Shown in pieces: positions 10,720 to 20,459 of a stretch of DNA of 64,000 bases. Location: assembly GCA_029204225.1 (NCBI GenBank), contig CM055098.1, positions 17,411,775-17,475,774 on the forward strand. Reading direction: 5' to 3'. This DNA is from Diphasiastrum complanatum (taxonomy: Eukaryota; Streptophyta; Lycopodiopsida; Lycopodiales; Lycopodiaceae). The notes beneath the pieces were generated by a model. The model had not been told where the DNA came from and did not search any database. It was given only the letters and a program-made list of their open reading frames with translations. Made by a program: the position numbers and the translations under genes. Every line of letters starts with the position of its first letter. Position 1 is the first letter of the stretch.

Positions 10720-11958
10720 ATAGAAATCGATAGTATTGAGAAAGATCAAACTGCACCATGTCAAGTTCTAACTGAATGTGGTTGAGATTCCAATATTCCT
10801 TGACCTCGATTACAGCAAGACCATTGTCATTTCTTTTCACTATTATTTGAAGTGCTCTTGATGGCTTATTGCAAAATCTTGATCTAATGGCTTCCACTCA
10901 CTTTTGCATTTTATCCATCGTCTATAATACAGTAACAAAGTTAGCATGTGTTTTTCTATGTGATATCTAAATGTCATTGATGGCTTACATATTCTACACT
11001 CAACTTGCTCATTTTGTTTTGTGTCCCAACAAACATCCAACAACTCGGTGAGCATTTCATCACTGAAGTCCTTACAAATAAACATTTTTTCGTTCGTCGA
11101 ACATTGCATTTGGAAAAAAAATCAACAAAAATAGAAAAAGGTAGATACCAATTTAATCTATTATTCTTTGAACCAGTGCTACATTTTAATATACTTTGTA
11201 TATCCATATAAAGTCTAGATCGAAAACTTTCTGAAATTGCTGAATCTGGTGAAATCCATTCCTCACTTGAAAAATCTGGTAGAGGGTATGGCTCTAATCT
11301 ACCCACCAAACCATTTTTATCAGGAATATAGGTGTGATCATAAAAAAAAACTCCCGACTAAAAAAGGGATTTTGGAGAACGTCCCTTATATTGTAGAACA
11401 CCGATATCAGAATGTATGACATAAATTATTTCTGCAATAGATTGAACTGATTGCCATTCAACAAAATTTGATGGATATAAATCTGCAAAACCACCAAAAA
11501 CATCGCGAAAGAAATTCAATATCAAGGAAATTGCTAATCATTGAAGAAATTTAATTTCAATATGTACATAGTAATCATATACTTACAATTGCATTTTTTT
11601 TTCTATCGTCTGGATTCAAATCCTGAATGTTGAGCTCTTTGTGAAGATAAGCATGTTGAATCAAAACTTCTGTGATAGATTTACCAGCAACTGATACTTT
11701 GAAATCCATTATCCTTCCTTTCCAAGAGCTTCTATATATGTTATCTGATCTTTTTCTTCTTTGGAAAGAGCCTCGTGAAGAAGAATGTATCAAAATCCAT
11801 TGATATTTTTGATATATTCTCGGTTTCCATTGATCCTCTGCAATTTTTTTATTGCAAATAATGATAGCATCAATGGTGTAGTCGTTAGTTTTGCCCGGCG
11901 GGAGTTTTGAAAATCGTAAAATTCTAGCCAGGAAAGTAAAAAAATTTCCGTCCGTCAA
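10720..11958 (-). pseudogene. Transposon minus-strand multi-exon gene, unknown
   Basis: Several coding-like stretches line up on the minus strand with plausible splice sites. Exon 1 starts at 11958 (MTDGNFFTFLARILRFSK) and reads to NAI followed by GTAAGT near 11583. A second stretch (about 11510-11200) contains FADLYPSNFVEWQSVQSIAE and PYPLPDFSSEEW, with one stop. A third (about 11100-10995) contains MFICKDFSDEMLTELLDVCW and a CxxC (VECRIC) ahead of GTAAGC. A fourth (about 10895-10723) ends LLNGVK before GTATGT. It runs convergently to the H3-like gene. I recognise no domain; it may be the missing transposase or a captured gene. Confidence 0.4.
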
Positions 11959-12048
11959 GCCTGTAATAGTTCGTCACAGATGTACACAATTTATTGGGCC
12001 ACTTGGACGTTGAAAGCGTGCAAAGTAAAAAAAAAGCATCTATACAAA

Positions 12049-12080
12049 GGGCCCATTTTGAGTTCTAATATCCCCTAATG
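12049..12080 (-). repeat. Right terminal inverted repeat
   Basis: Read on the minus strand it begins CATTAGGGGA and contains CTCAAAATGGG. Host LTR sequence GACTAACATAA resumes directly at 12081. Confidence 0.8.
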
Positions 12081-12221
12081 GACTAACATAATTCCATATA
12101 TGCAATTATAATCTCTAGTTTCACTTAAGTGTTTGTTAAAGACTTTGCAACGCATCAAGGCTTAGGAAATATCACTAAGGAGCTGAAAATTTGAGAAAAC
12201 TTGCATAGCCATGTCACCACA

Positions 12222-12226
12222 TCCAT
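12222..12226. repeat. Target-site duplication TCCAT, right copy
   Basis: Second copy of the 5-bp duplication, directly after the right LTR end. It marks the point where the interrupted copia LTR resumes. Confidence 0.85.
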
Positions 12227-12232
12227 TTATAA

Positions 12233-12279
<47 letters not shown>

Positions 12280-12444
12280 CGCGTGCCATGTTCATGACAC
12301 GTACTGTTTAGAGTCGGACATGCATCCCATAACGAGGACCGTCCTAAAAGAGAGACTGTACATATGTAGTCCTTTATCTCTTGTGTTAATATCAGTTCAT
12401 GTAGTATTCTCTTGGGTTGTGGAGTGATCTCTCCTTCAGTTGGT
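12227..12444 (+). repeat. Presumed continuation of the copia 3' LTR, with (GT)n
   Basis: This sequence resumes after the right target duplication and should be the rest of the LTR that starts at 3791. It holds a (GT)n microsatellite at 12236-12276. Its outer end cannot be fixed because no intact sister LTR is present. Confidence 0.4.
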
Positions 12445-12840
12445 GAATATATCTGATGCTTTGCTTGTTGAAGTAGCTAACAATTACTGCCATACAGATC
12501 CGTGACACAATCTTGATGTGTTTGCTTGTTGCATGAAAATTGGGGTTGGATGCAAGACTCTATGCTGAGATGTTATAACAATTGGTAAGTGGAATAACGT
12601 CTAATTTTATCACCTTCAATTGAACTAGCTACCTTTTGATCTATAACACTTGGATGTTGTTGTGATGAGAAAATTTCTACTCGGCTTCTATTGATGCTAG
12701 TGAAATTGTTTGTTGCTTATCAGATAACCAAGAGATCACCCCTTCTCCAAGAAATGTTGCAAAGGCATGTGTAGACTTCCTATACTTCTTGTCCCCTTTC
12801 AAATTTGAATCAAGATTCAGCACCCCCTAAAGTTGTCAGC
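12445..12840 (-). pseudogene. Ty1/copia RNase H remnant
   Basis: Read on the minus strand, 12680-12757 gives FLGEGVISWLSDKQQT then ISLASIEAE, the conserved copia RNase H block around the catalytic Glu. Upstream is a degraded GDKKYRKSTHAF, matching the GD..RKSTSGY motif. Downstream, HATSKHIKI (HxRTKHIEI) and a damaged ADIFT motif near 12450 remain. Several stops interrupt it. Together with the gag at 13228-13461 on the same strand it may be the other end of one element with most of pol deleted. Confidence 0.65.
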
Positions 12841-13227
12841 ACAAGCCTTGAGCCTAGAGGTAATATAAGCCTATGCACTAATAAATGTGCACTATTTAAG
12901 TGATGGCACATATCTCAAAGTTAAAACTTGATGTAGAGAAAAGAATTTAAATAGGCAACCCTTGACTTTAGTCCTCTACTCAATCCCATCTAGTAAGTTC
13001 ATGCATGCATGGAATGGCACAACGTGGCAAGTCTCTTTTCCAGATACCAATCTGGTGCAACACGCTAGTTCTGGATCATCAAATTCCTGCTGCACTGTTG
13101 TGTAACTTCATCCTTTTGTCTTGAATTGGGCTTTGGGCGCTGCTGTTGTTACTACGTTTTCAAACAAGCAACTGTAGTTACTATTTCTTCTGAGGTATTG
13201 AGTCGATCGGTTGACAGGAACTCTATA

Positions 13228-13461
13228 TCACAACACTACGATGTTTTTGTGGCAGTTATGAACATGGATCGCCATTGCGTGCTCATCTTTTCTGATCCAT
13301 TCAGCTCTCCTCGGGTCTCCCTCTAGAGGCTGCACCTCTGAGAGTTCGGTCACCGACCAGATGCCTTCGCCCTTCAGAAGTGTTTTGATTTTGAATTTTC
13401 AGATTCTGTAATTTGTGCCATCGAAACTGATTGCTACTCTTGTCTGGATTGTTGTAGCCAT
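13228..13461 (-). pseudogene. Ty1/copia Gag N-terminal fragment
   Basis: A minus-strand frame from the ATG at 13461 reads MATTIQTRVAISFDGTNYRI, then a stop in place of Trp, then KFKIKTLLKGEGIWSVTE and EWIRKDEHAMAIHV. This is the DUF4219/UBN2-type start of a plant copia Gag (consensus DGTNYxxWKxxxxxxL). It ends at a TGA after 77 codons. A primer binding site and LTR follow directly upstream on the minus strand, giving the correct order LTR-PBS-gag. Confidence 0.7.
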
Positions 13462-13514
13462 ATTGTGTTGTTTGGAAGAATCACTACTGGGATATCAGTA
13501 GTGATAACTTGTGG

Positions 13515-14050
13515 GCTTCGATACCATGTCGTGAGAAGCGAGACTGTTTGGATTTTGTCTTCGTCTTCTTGTTCGCAAACAATTTTGTGTCTTTGAATTT
13601 TCTTTTTGCGCGGAAGCTATTTACAGGATCCCAGACATGCGACTACACATGACAGAACAGATTCTATTCTAGCAATCAAGACAAATGACAGAACAAGATA
13701 GGGAGATGCATGAAAATAGAGCGACTATATTATCAGTTTAGTTTCTAGAGCGAGATCATCAGTGTCTCACTCGTTGGCGGAGTGACACTCTGCTCTTTCG
13801 CCATGCTCTTCTCATTGGCAGACTTTCATACATAGCTCTATGGTTTCTCGTAATTTTCTTTCTGCTCTACTCGCTACGTCTCTCTCTGTCTCTTACAGAT
13901 CTATTCAGATTTTCTTCACATTCGTTTATGATCTAGAGAGGATAGTTTATACTTCCACAGTGTGGAGTTTACAAGATGGCTAAACATAGAATCACAAGAC
14001 TAGTTAACGCTAATCAACTAGTTAGTTAGTCTTCGTCGTTGCCACTCGTT
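13515..14050 (-). repeat. Copia PBS and 5' LTR (minus strand)
   Basis: GCTTCGATACCA at 13515-13526 is the reverse complement of TGGTATCGAAGC, a one-base variant of the tRNA-iMet primer site used by plant copia elements. The LTR would start next to it at 13527 (TGTCGTGAGAAGC) and extend rightward. The outer end near 14050 is a guess; no second LTR is seen. Confidence 0.5.
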
Positions 14051-15150
14051 TTAGCTGGGCGTGAAGTCTACGACTCCAAGCCCGTTGAGCTGCCAGCTAG
14101 CAGCGTGAAAGATTCCTCTTCGTTTGTTTCATAATTTCCCATTGGCCTTCGTTCTTTTCGTTTTTTTCGTTTTTGCGTCCCTTTGCGGTTTGCGGTCCTG
14201 GAGGTGTGTTTACGATTCACGAATGATTCGTGAATCGTTTGTGCTTTGAGTCAAAGACACATTGACTGTCGCAAATCGTTCTCGTTCGACCTTCGTTTCT
14301 TGTCCGTGCTACGACAAAGTTGCAGGAGTTTACCATTTCTGACAATCACTACTAAAATAGATCCAATAATAGGTAATGCAGGAAGCTTTGAAGCGGCCGC
14401 TCCTGCAAACTGAGCTCGTCGAAGAATTGAAATCGCCTGTGAACGTTGTAGTGCTATAGAAATACGTTGACGGTAGAAACAATGACGGAAGGTAAGGTAA
14501 TGCTTTGTCCTTGGCGTTTTACCATATGCTCCACACATAAAGATAATCTGAATTAAACACCATCTTATTTGCCTGTTGCTCATATTTTTCAATAAATGTG
14601 GAAAAAGAAATTACAATTTTTTTTTTTGCATACATGTTAAGCAACTAGTGGTATTATACAACTTGGCTTGCCATTTACGGAGCTAAGCTCCTTAGATGTC
14701 ACTACACAATGGTTGGGATTTGTCTGCACCTTTCCGGTGGCGGTCAACAACTTTACTCATACACCCCACCGCGATGGACCATTACAAAAATTCAAATTTG
14801 AACTTGTAAGCTATTTTTTATTTTAAACTAAGCTCAAGTCAAGATTAAAATCCATTAAGAAGCTCCCCAAATTTAGGAACTTTGAGTAGAATACACCCCT
14901 ATGCCCAAACACAAAGGAGGATTTAAATTGTTAGAAAGGAAATAAAGGAGCGCGCAATTATATACAAGTTAAAACATTATAAAAAACATATTTCATTGAT
15001 AAACTTGTCTATGAGACACGTTTATTCGTAGAAAATCTTTAAAATAGCTCAGCATTATCATGACAAAGTCAATGGACTACATATGTTCCAAAGTAGCTCA
15101 AACATGTACTAAGATATCCTCATGAATTGTTTTTAGCTTTTTTTTAAAAA
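14051..15150. other. No recognisable gene
   Basis: A 113-codon minus-strand frame at 14251-14592 shows no family match and may be chance or transposon-derived. 14690-14770 is moderately GC-rich. 14800-15150 is AT-rich and leads into the Harbinger relic. I find no clear TIR for that relic here. Confidence 0.3.
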
Positions 15151-15965
15151 ATTGTATTGGATTTTTGCCATGCTGTGAAGCTCTCCATGCATTCATTGTG
15201 TATAAATTGGTCTTCTAAAAATTGCATGAGTCAATATGCATCGGAGTTTGAAGCCATCAAAGGCATTCATGTTGTTGTGGTTGCAGTTGATGGGAGCCAT
15301 ATCCCTATCATTGGCCCAACAAAAAAATCCACAAGACTATTGCAACAAAAAAGGGTTTCATTGCATTCTATTGCAAGTCATAACGAATGCACATGTTTAG
15401 TCTGGAATTACAATGTTGGTTGGGCAGGCAGTATACATGATTGGTCTTTATTCAAGCAATCAAATATTGGCCAAAGGTGTTTGGCTAGAAAACTAGGAAA
15501 CTATTGTTTGATTGGGGATGTTGCTTACCCACCAAGAGATTGGATACTAAGTCCGTTCAAAGGTCATAAGGATGGTTTGTCAAGAGTTGAGTACTAGTGG
15601 AATTTTGTACAATCGAGCACACAAATGGCAGTTGAGTGATCATTTGGTATGTTAAAGTCTAGGTGGAGAATTTTGATCAAGCAATTTGTTATGAAATTAT
15701 AGTACTTGAAATGGTTGCTACTTGCTCCGACCTGAACAATCTATGTATTATATACAAAGATAGTTTTGATGAGATGTGGGTAGCTAAGATTGAGTCTAAG
15801 CTGAAGTACAAAACATGGAAAGATGTAAGAAAGAGAAGAACTAAACTTAATTTTTGAAGTACTATATGAAGTCTAGAGATTGCAAACAATCGATGAAGAT
15901 GCTTTTTCAAGATGAGGAGCACATGCCTAATATTAGCATGCAAGGAGAGAGTTCATCTGAGAGTT
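15151..15965 (+). pseudogene. PIF/Harbinger transposase relic (DDE_Tnp_4, HARBI1/ALP1-like)
   Basis: PIF/Harbinger transposases are DDE nucleases that cut and paste DNA with a 3-bp target duplication. The first catalytic Asp lies in VAVDGSHIPI (about 15285-15310), the second in LIGDVAYPPRDWILSPF (about 15515-15560, between the blocks GSIHDWSLF and the helix after it), and the Glu lies in QMAVE before SFGMLKSRWRIL (about 15620-15675). The last block is preceded by a TAG at 15595 and contains a TGA directly after the Glu. A C-terminal helix (NLCIIYKDSFDEMW) is found to about 15855 in a different frame. The 5' third is missing. All three catalytic residues survive, but the frame is broken in several places. 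Confidence 0.8.
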
Positions 15966-16640
15966 GAATGTTTAGATGATGAACAAATCACTCAAGCAAG
16001 AAAAAGTAGATCAACCACACTTGAGATATAGCGACAAGATAAATTAGAGGCCATAGTGTATGCTACGATGCGTATCCCTAGACAAAAACATCCAATAAGT
16101 TAAATATCATGTCCATATGGCATGTGTAAAAGGTCCCAATAGCCTATTCTTTGAACATGTGTGGCTTTATTTGAGTCAGACGTCCTACAGTTGCTTATTC
16201 ATATGCTGATTGCATTGTTTAATGATCCTGAATCATATGTTGATTGCAACACCTTGTACAAGACTAGGAAATGTCAGAGGAAAAAGCAAATGTGGCTCAA
16301 CAACATTGTTGGATCGTGGTTTTTCTTAGCATGATTTCAGAGATTTAGTTTTTAAACCCAATTTGCAATGAGAGACCATTTTGCATTGTTTATGTTTGTT
16401 CTTTTATATGCTCTTGTATCACTGTTAACCATTTAACATTTTACTTTGTCAACATTTTATAGGTATGTGTTCATTTTTTCTCAATGTCATTCATTGTTCT
16501 ATCCCAATTTGGTTCATCTCTTTTATCAATGCAAATGAACAAGGGAGGAGGAGGAAGTGTTGCCAATGTGATGGTGCTAGAAAAGATTTATTCATAAGAA
16601 TGTGCTTGCCATCTCGCAAATCATCTGACGACAGCTCTTG
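15966..16640. other. No recognisable gene
   Basis: AT-rich sequence with scattered stops on all frames. A GGAGGAGGAGG stretch near 16545 precedes the copia protease fragment and could be the degraded end of its gag. No confident feature. Confidence 0.3.
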
Positions 16641-16647
16641 ATTTCTT

Positions 16648-16788
16648 GATTCCGAAGCCACTCAACATATGACCAACCATATCGACTGTTTCATATCCTA
16701 TGTGTCGTACAGTACCAAGAGATACGTTCACTTGGGAAACAATACCGCACATGTGTTGGATTTCAATGCTCAAGATCAAATCCATTGA
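16648..16788 (+). pseudogene. Ty1/copia protease fragment
   Basis: The frame reads DSEATQHMT, NHIDCFISYV, STKRYVHLGNNTAHVLDF, the conserved block around the copia aspartic protease active site (normally DSGATxHMT). The catalytic-loop Gly is replaced by Glu, which would destroy activity, and a one-base loss just upstream breaks the frame. It ends at TGA 16786-16788. Confidence 0.65.
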
Positions 16789-16807
16789 GTAATGAGCATT
16801 TTGAAAG

Positions 16808-17262
16808 ATTCAGCCGAAGTCGACGCCATCGACTTCAAAGTCATCGAAGTGTCCGAAGTCTGACTTCATCAACTTTGACTTTTCCATGTGTATAATCAAG
16901 TGTCCCTGTCGACATCAAAGTGTCCGACATCGAAGTCATCGACATCGAAGTGTCCCTGTCGATATTGAAGTCATCGACTTCTCCTATGTATACTCATATG
17001 ATATATACAACATCTACTTACCCAACATCAAAGTCATCGACTACATTGACTTCGACTTGTCATGTATATACCCATCAACTGAATTCATCAAAATCTCCAC
17101 ACTAACTCCGTCAACCGAATCAGTCTACATGTCCAACTTCGTCGACTTAACCGAATTCGTCATCAGGAAAAAGTCGATCCATGAACTGGTAGACGATTTC
17201 AAGTACATCTCTGACAGTCCACCTAATTTGTACATACATTTACAGTTAGAGAAGACGACCAT
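16808..17262 (+). repeat. Degenerate GAAGTCATCGAC repeat block
   Basis: Words such as GAAGTCATCGACTTC, ATCGAAGTGTCC and CATCGACATCGAAG recur irregularly over about 450 bp, densest at 16808-16985 and sparser afterwards. A 126-codon plus-strand frame covers it (16886-17266), but its composition reflects the repeat. It lies directly downstream of the copia protease fragment and upstream of a copia LTR. Confidence 0.45.
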
Positions 17263-17436
17263 CTAATGAATAACGACTACAATACATTAAGCAGTTAAGA
17301 CTTTATGTTCCCAATGCACTGAGCACTGACATGCAATCATCAATGTATAGCATCAACACTCTTGCTAGATTGGTGAGGATGTATTCTAGTTAAGTAACAA
17401 TTTTGTAGTTAGAGATGATCATTCAGATCAGTTGGA

Positions 17437-17657
17437 GATTTTTTGCGCCTACTGTCTTGTGATGCTCCTCTTTTACTCATTTTTCTTACAATCAGAGTGC
17501 ATGTTTTGTCTCACTAATGTTTCGTTCACTTGTATTGCTACTCAGCTTTCATTTTGATTATCGTTTGATGTTAACTGCTGCACTACCGATCAACCATCCA
17601 TCTGCTATCAGACTTCCGTTGCTCTCCTACCATTTTTCGACATGGTATCAGAGTGGG
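17437..17657 (+). repeat. Possible copia LTR end and PBS
   Basis: TGGTATCAGAGTGGG at 17643-17657 is the canonical plant copia tRNA-iMet primer site. The sequence before it ends CGACA, a suitable LTR end, and gag starts 126 bp further on. A possible LTR start (TTGGAGATTTTTT) lies at about 17437, so the LTR would be about 200 bp. The 3' edge and PBS are firm; the 5' edge is tentative. Confidence 0.55.
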
Positions 17658-17782
17658 TGGCTCAGTAATATGCATTTCTATTGCAGGTTATTAGTCTTGT
17701 TTCTATCAAGACATCATTTCAGCAAGTGTACAACTAGCAGTATTCAGATATTGTTGTTTCTACCAACGATCTGTACACCAGA

Positions 17783-18705
17783 ATGGATTCATCTTCCAGT
17801 TCATCTATGATTGACAAGCTCGACGGAGAGAACTACCATCTTTGAAAGTTCAAGATGAGAGTAGTTCTACTTGCCAAAGAACTCTGGGACATCGTCGATG
17901 GCACTGAGGTCAAACCAGAGGCTGCTGATTTAGCCAACATCACCAAATGGAGACAGAGAGATGGCAAGGCATTTGCCTTGATCACTCTCAATATCAAGGA
18001 CTCTCAGATCAGCCACATATGTGCTGGTCAGACCACTAAGGATGCATAGGACATCCTAGCAACTCTCTATGATATCAAAGATGTCACCTCCAAGCTTCAT
18101 CTGAGGAAGAAATTCTTCACTCTCAGAATGTCTGATGCAGATAGTGTTTCGAGCCATCTCAACACTTTCTTTATGGAGCAGATGACTGCAACAAAATCAG
18201 TCATTGAAGATTCGGATGTAGTAATGACTCTATTATTGAGTCTTCCTGATGCCTATGAAACCAGAGTTATGGCTATTTCAACCCAGCAGCATCTCACTCT
18301 ATCAAGAGTAATCTTGATGCTACCACAAGAGGAGATCAGAAGGAATGCTTCCTCCTCTGGCTCATGATCGGATCCACAAGCTCTATACACAAAGAAAAAT
18401 CAGAAGTTTCAATCCAAGAGATCTACAAAGTCAAATTACACTGACAAGAGGAGCAACATGCAGCAGCCTGTATCTAACACACCATCAACATGAAGATCTT
18501 TATCATTACAACCAATGCAGAAGCTAGTATGCAAATACTATAAGAGGACTGGCCATCTTATCAAGGACTGTCGAACTCTGAAGTACAACAACGAGAAGAA
18601 GAAGCAGTTCCAGCAATAAGCCAATGCTGCTACAACCAGTCACTAGATCCAGGAACAAGAGGAAGATGAAGCAGCCTTCATGACCAAGGTTGGAGAGCAG
18701 CATGA
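17783..18705 (+). pseudogene. Ty1/copia Gag pseudogene
   Basis: Gag starts MDSSSSSSMIDKLDGENYHL, followed by a stop where Trp is expected, then KFKMRVVLLAKELWDIVDG. The frame continues with DGKAFALITLNIKDSQ, a second stop (TAG near 18048, again at a Trp position), RKKFFTLRM and EEDSDVVMTLLLSLP-type motifs to a stop at about 18365. The zinc knuckle is CKYYKRTGHLIKDC at about 18531-18572; the second Cys has become Tyr. Two lost Trp codons and the broken knuckle show it is dead. It is cut near 18705, where an inverted gag fragment begins. Confidence 0.8.
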
Positions 18706-19393
18706 TATCGATTCCTTGATTTTTCTTGAATGGATGTTGTTTCTTCTTGCCTTTAGATGTAAAGTTAGCCTTCTCCTCTCCTCCATTAAGTGACATGCTA
18801 TCCATTCTTGTCTTGAGGTGTAGAAGCCTACTCTCCTCGGCCACAAGAACATTGTGCAACTTTTCAATGGATGGAAGAGTGTCTTGAATGACAAATGATT
18901 GGACTAAGTTGGTGAACTCATCACCTAGACCATTCAAGATGATTTGTACTAGCTCTTGATCTTGGATCTTCTCTCCTAATGCACTTAACTCCTTGTTAAG
19001 AGATTTGATCCTAAGGACATACTCTTGTCCACTCTCTCCACTTCCTTTCATGCTTTGGAAAACTTGATTTCTTAGCATGAGGATTCTTGAAGTATTATTG
19101 GATTCATAGATGCTCTTTAATTAATCTCAAGCCTCTTTGGATGAGGTACAAGAAGACACCTCTTTCAAGAGGTCATTGCATACATCTTACTTTATGCAAT
19201 GTAGAGCTAATCTTGCTCTCTTCTTGTATTTGGCTTGTTCTTGGGGAGTTTGAGGCTCTTCCTCAACTCCTTGAACTATGTCAAATAGATCATGGATCAC
19301 TAGGAGTGATTCCATTCTCACTTTCCAAATGGAATAATTTGTGGAAGTGAGTCTCTCACTTGATTCCATCAAATATCCACCCATGGATGACAT
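18706..19393 (-). pseudogene. Ty1/copia Gag fragment, inverted
   Basis: From the start at 19393 the minus strand reads MSSMGGYLMESSERLTSTNY, then SIWKVRMESLLVIHDLFDIV and a stop-interrupted segment (19080-19187). It resumes with MLRNQVFQSMKGSGE, RIKSLNKELSALGEKI, ILNGLGDEFTNLVQSF and EESRLLHLKTRM, ending in a Lys-rich tail. This is the N-terminal and central capsid region of the same broad family as the gags at 2.4 kb and 36.7 kb. The zinc knuckle and everything beyond are missing. It abuts the plus-strand gag at about 18705 in a tail-to-tail junction. A leader remnant extends to about 19650. Confidence 0.8.
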
Positions 19394-19688
19394 TATAGAA
19401 TGAATGCTCTTCTTAAAATCACAAAGATTTCTGAATTTTAAAAGATCTATGAAAGGCCTAAAGCTTACAAGAATGCATATAGGCTTGTCTCTATCAAACT
19501 AGCACACAAGCTTGAATGATACACAAATATCTTGCCAAAAATTCCTAGCATTCACTCTCACAAAAAAAGCTAAACCAAAGAGCATTCTATGGCTAAGAAG
19601 ACAACCAAAGAGCTACTATAGGTTACTTCATCTAACTAGTGCACCTCTCAACTTCATTGCGATACAACAACCAGTAGTTCCAGCAGGG

Positions 19689-20450
19689 ATGCCATCGGAA
19701 AGACACCAATTCCACGCTCCTGTGTTAGTTGTTACGCGAGCACAGAAGAGGAAGGAAGTGGCTCCCTCACCACCACCCTCGGTCACTGACGACCAACCCT
19801 CAACTTCGGCGCCATATCCAAATGTGAGGGAAGAAAGAAGATAGTACCAGAAAATAAGACACTGGGTACAGAAAGCACAAGTGGAGAAAAAAGAGCAAGA
19901 AAGAGACAATCCCATGGAACCTCCAATTGGCGTCGAACAGGTACCGCAAGCGGGCTCATCACTGCGCACTGATCAGAATGATCGGTTGCACCAACATGAA
20001 CCACCTTTTCACATGGTAGAGCTCGAGGAACCACGCACTGAAAGGCTCACACTTTTACTATCAAGCCGTGTTAGTTTACCACTCGGAGAACTACTGCGAA
20101 TTGCACCACAAGCGAAAAGCCTTCTAGATAAATGGGCCAAAGCAGATGAGGAGCCAGTAGCGCCTGAGCCCATATATTGTACGGGCTATAAAGAAACAAG
20201 TAACGTCCTCCACATCGGGGCAGCATGGAAAAGTGAGGAACACAACATCACTTTGCCAATCAAACACGAGATACGAGGACGAGGCGGCATTAGTAGATGG
20301 AGGATCGGGTGTCAATTTGATCTCCACTACTTTGTATGAAAAATGGGGTTTACAAGGATTAAAGCCAGCAAGATTCGCCATCAAGCTAGCGGATTAATCC
20401 TGTGTGAAACCAAAAAGTGTAGTTGCCGATATTCTTGTAAAGATGTAGTG
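19689..20450 (+). pseudogene. Ty3-type Gag C-terminus / protease fragment
   Basis: The first 650 bp encode a hydrophilic, proline- and glutamate-rich segment with LSSRVSLPLGELLRIAPQ, typical of the linker before the protease in Tat/Athila-like Ty3 elements. From about 20280, in the next frame, the sequence reads EAALVDGGSGVNLIS and TLYEKWGLQGLKPARFAIK, a retropepsin block with DGG at the active site. A stop after KLAD and another after VADILVKM end it near 20450. It is a fragment from a different family than the Ty3 element starting at 22678. Confidence 0.6.
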
Positions 20451-20459
20451 GGTTTCTTT

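Larger units (their letters stand above)
6805..12080. mobile_element. DNA transposon with 32-bp TIRs, CACTA-like ends
   Basis: The ends are inverted repeats: CACTAGGGGAAATATGGG on the left and CATTAGGGGATATTAGAA on the right (read inward), both followed by CTCAAAATGGG. About 25 of 32 positions match. The first five bases, CACTA, fit the En/Spm (CACTA) superfamily, but comparison with the empty site in the sister LTR shows no obvious 3-bp target duplication and I recognise no TNP2-type transposase. Inside are broken genes on both strands: coiled-coil and unknown frames (7238-8440, +), a gene with an H3-like start and a Ulp1-like segment (9215-9894, +) and a multi-exon unknown gene (10720-11958, -). 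Superfamily assignment is tentative; its status as an inserted TIR element is well supported. Confidence 0.8.
3867..12221 (-). mobile_element. Non-autonomous LTR retrotransposon with a nested DNA transposon
   Basis: The two LTRs are diverged copies beginning (plus strand) TGTTGTAACATACTG or TGTCGTAACATACTG and ending GTCACCACA. Between them lie about 625 bp with no coding capacity. Read on the minus strand, a primer binding site resembling TGGCGCCGTTGCCGGGGA (tRNA-Asp type, degenerate) lies at 5766-5782 next to the right LTR, and a GGAGGGGGACA polypurine tract lies at 5169-5179 next to the left LTR. The element therefore runs on the minus strand. Without the 5,276-bp nested insertion its length is about 3.1 kb. 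The PBS type points to a Ty3 lineage (Tat/Athila-like) as the autonomous partner; that is inference, since no protein remains. Confidence 0.85.
5794..12221 (-). repeat. 5' LTR (right copy), split by a DNA transposon
   Basis: The LTR occupies 5794-6804 and 12081-12221, about 1,152 bp in total. It begins TGTCGTAACATACTG and ends GTCACCACA. A roughly 50-bp internal duplication (TCTAAATATCTACGGAAATG repeated with changes) lies at about 6248-6320. The break falls between TTGGTACA and GACTAACATAA, which are joined without extra bases in the left LTR. Confidence 0.85.

Noticed and set aside
12239-12427. Open frame beginning with Cys-Val repeats
   Set aside because: It is a translation of the (GT)n microsatellite.
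14251-14592. 113-codon minus-strand frame near the Harbinger relic
   Set aside because: No recognisable domain and opposite strand to the transposase; left as unassigned.
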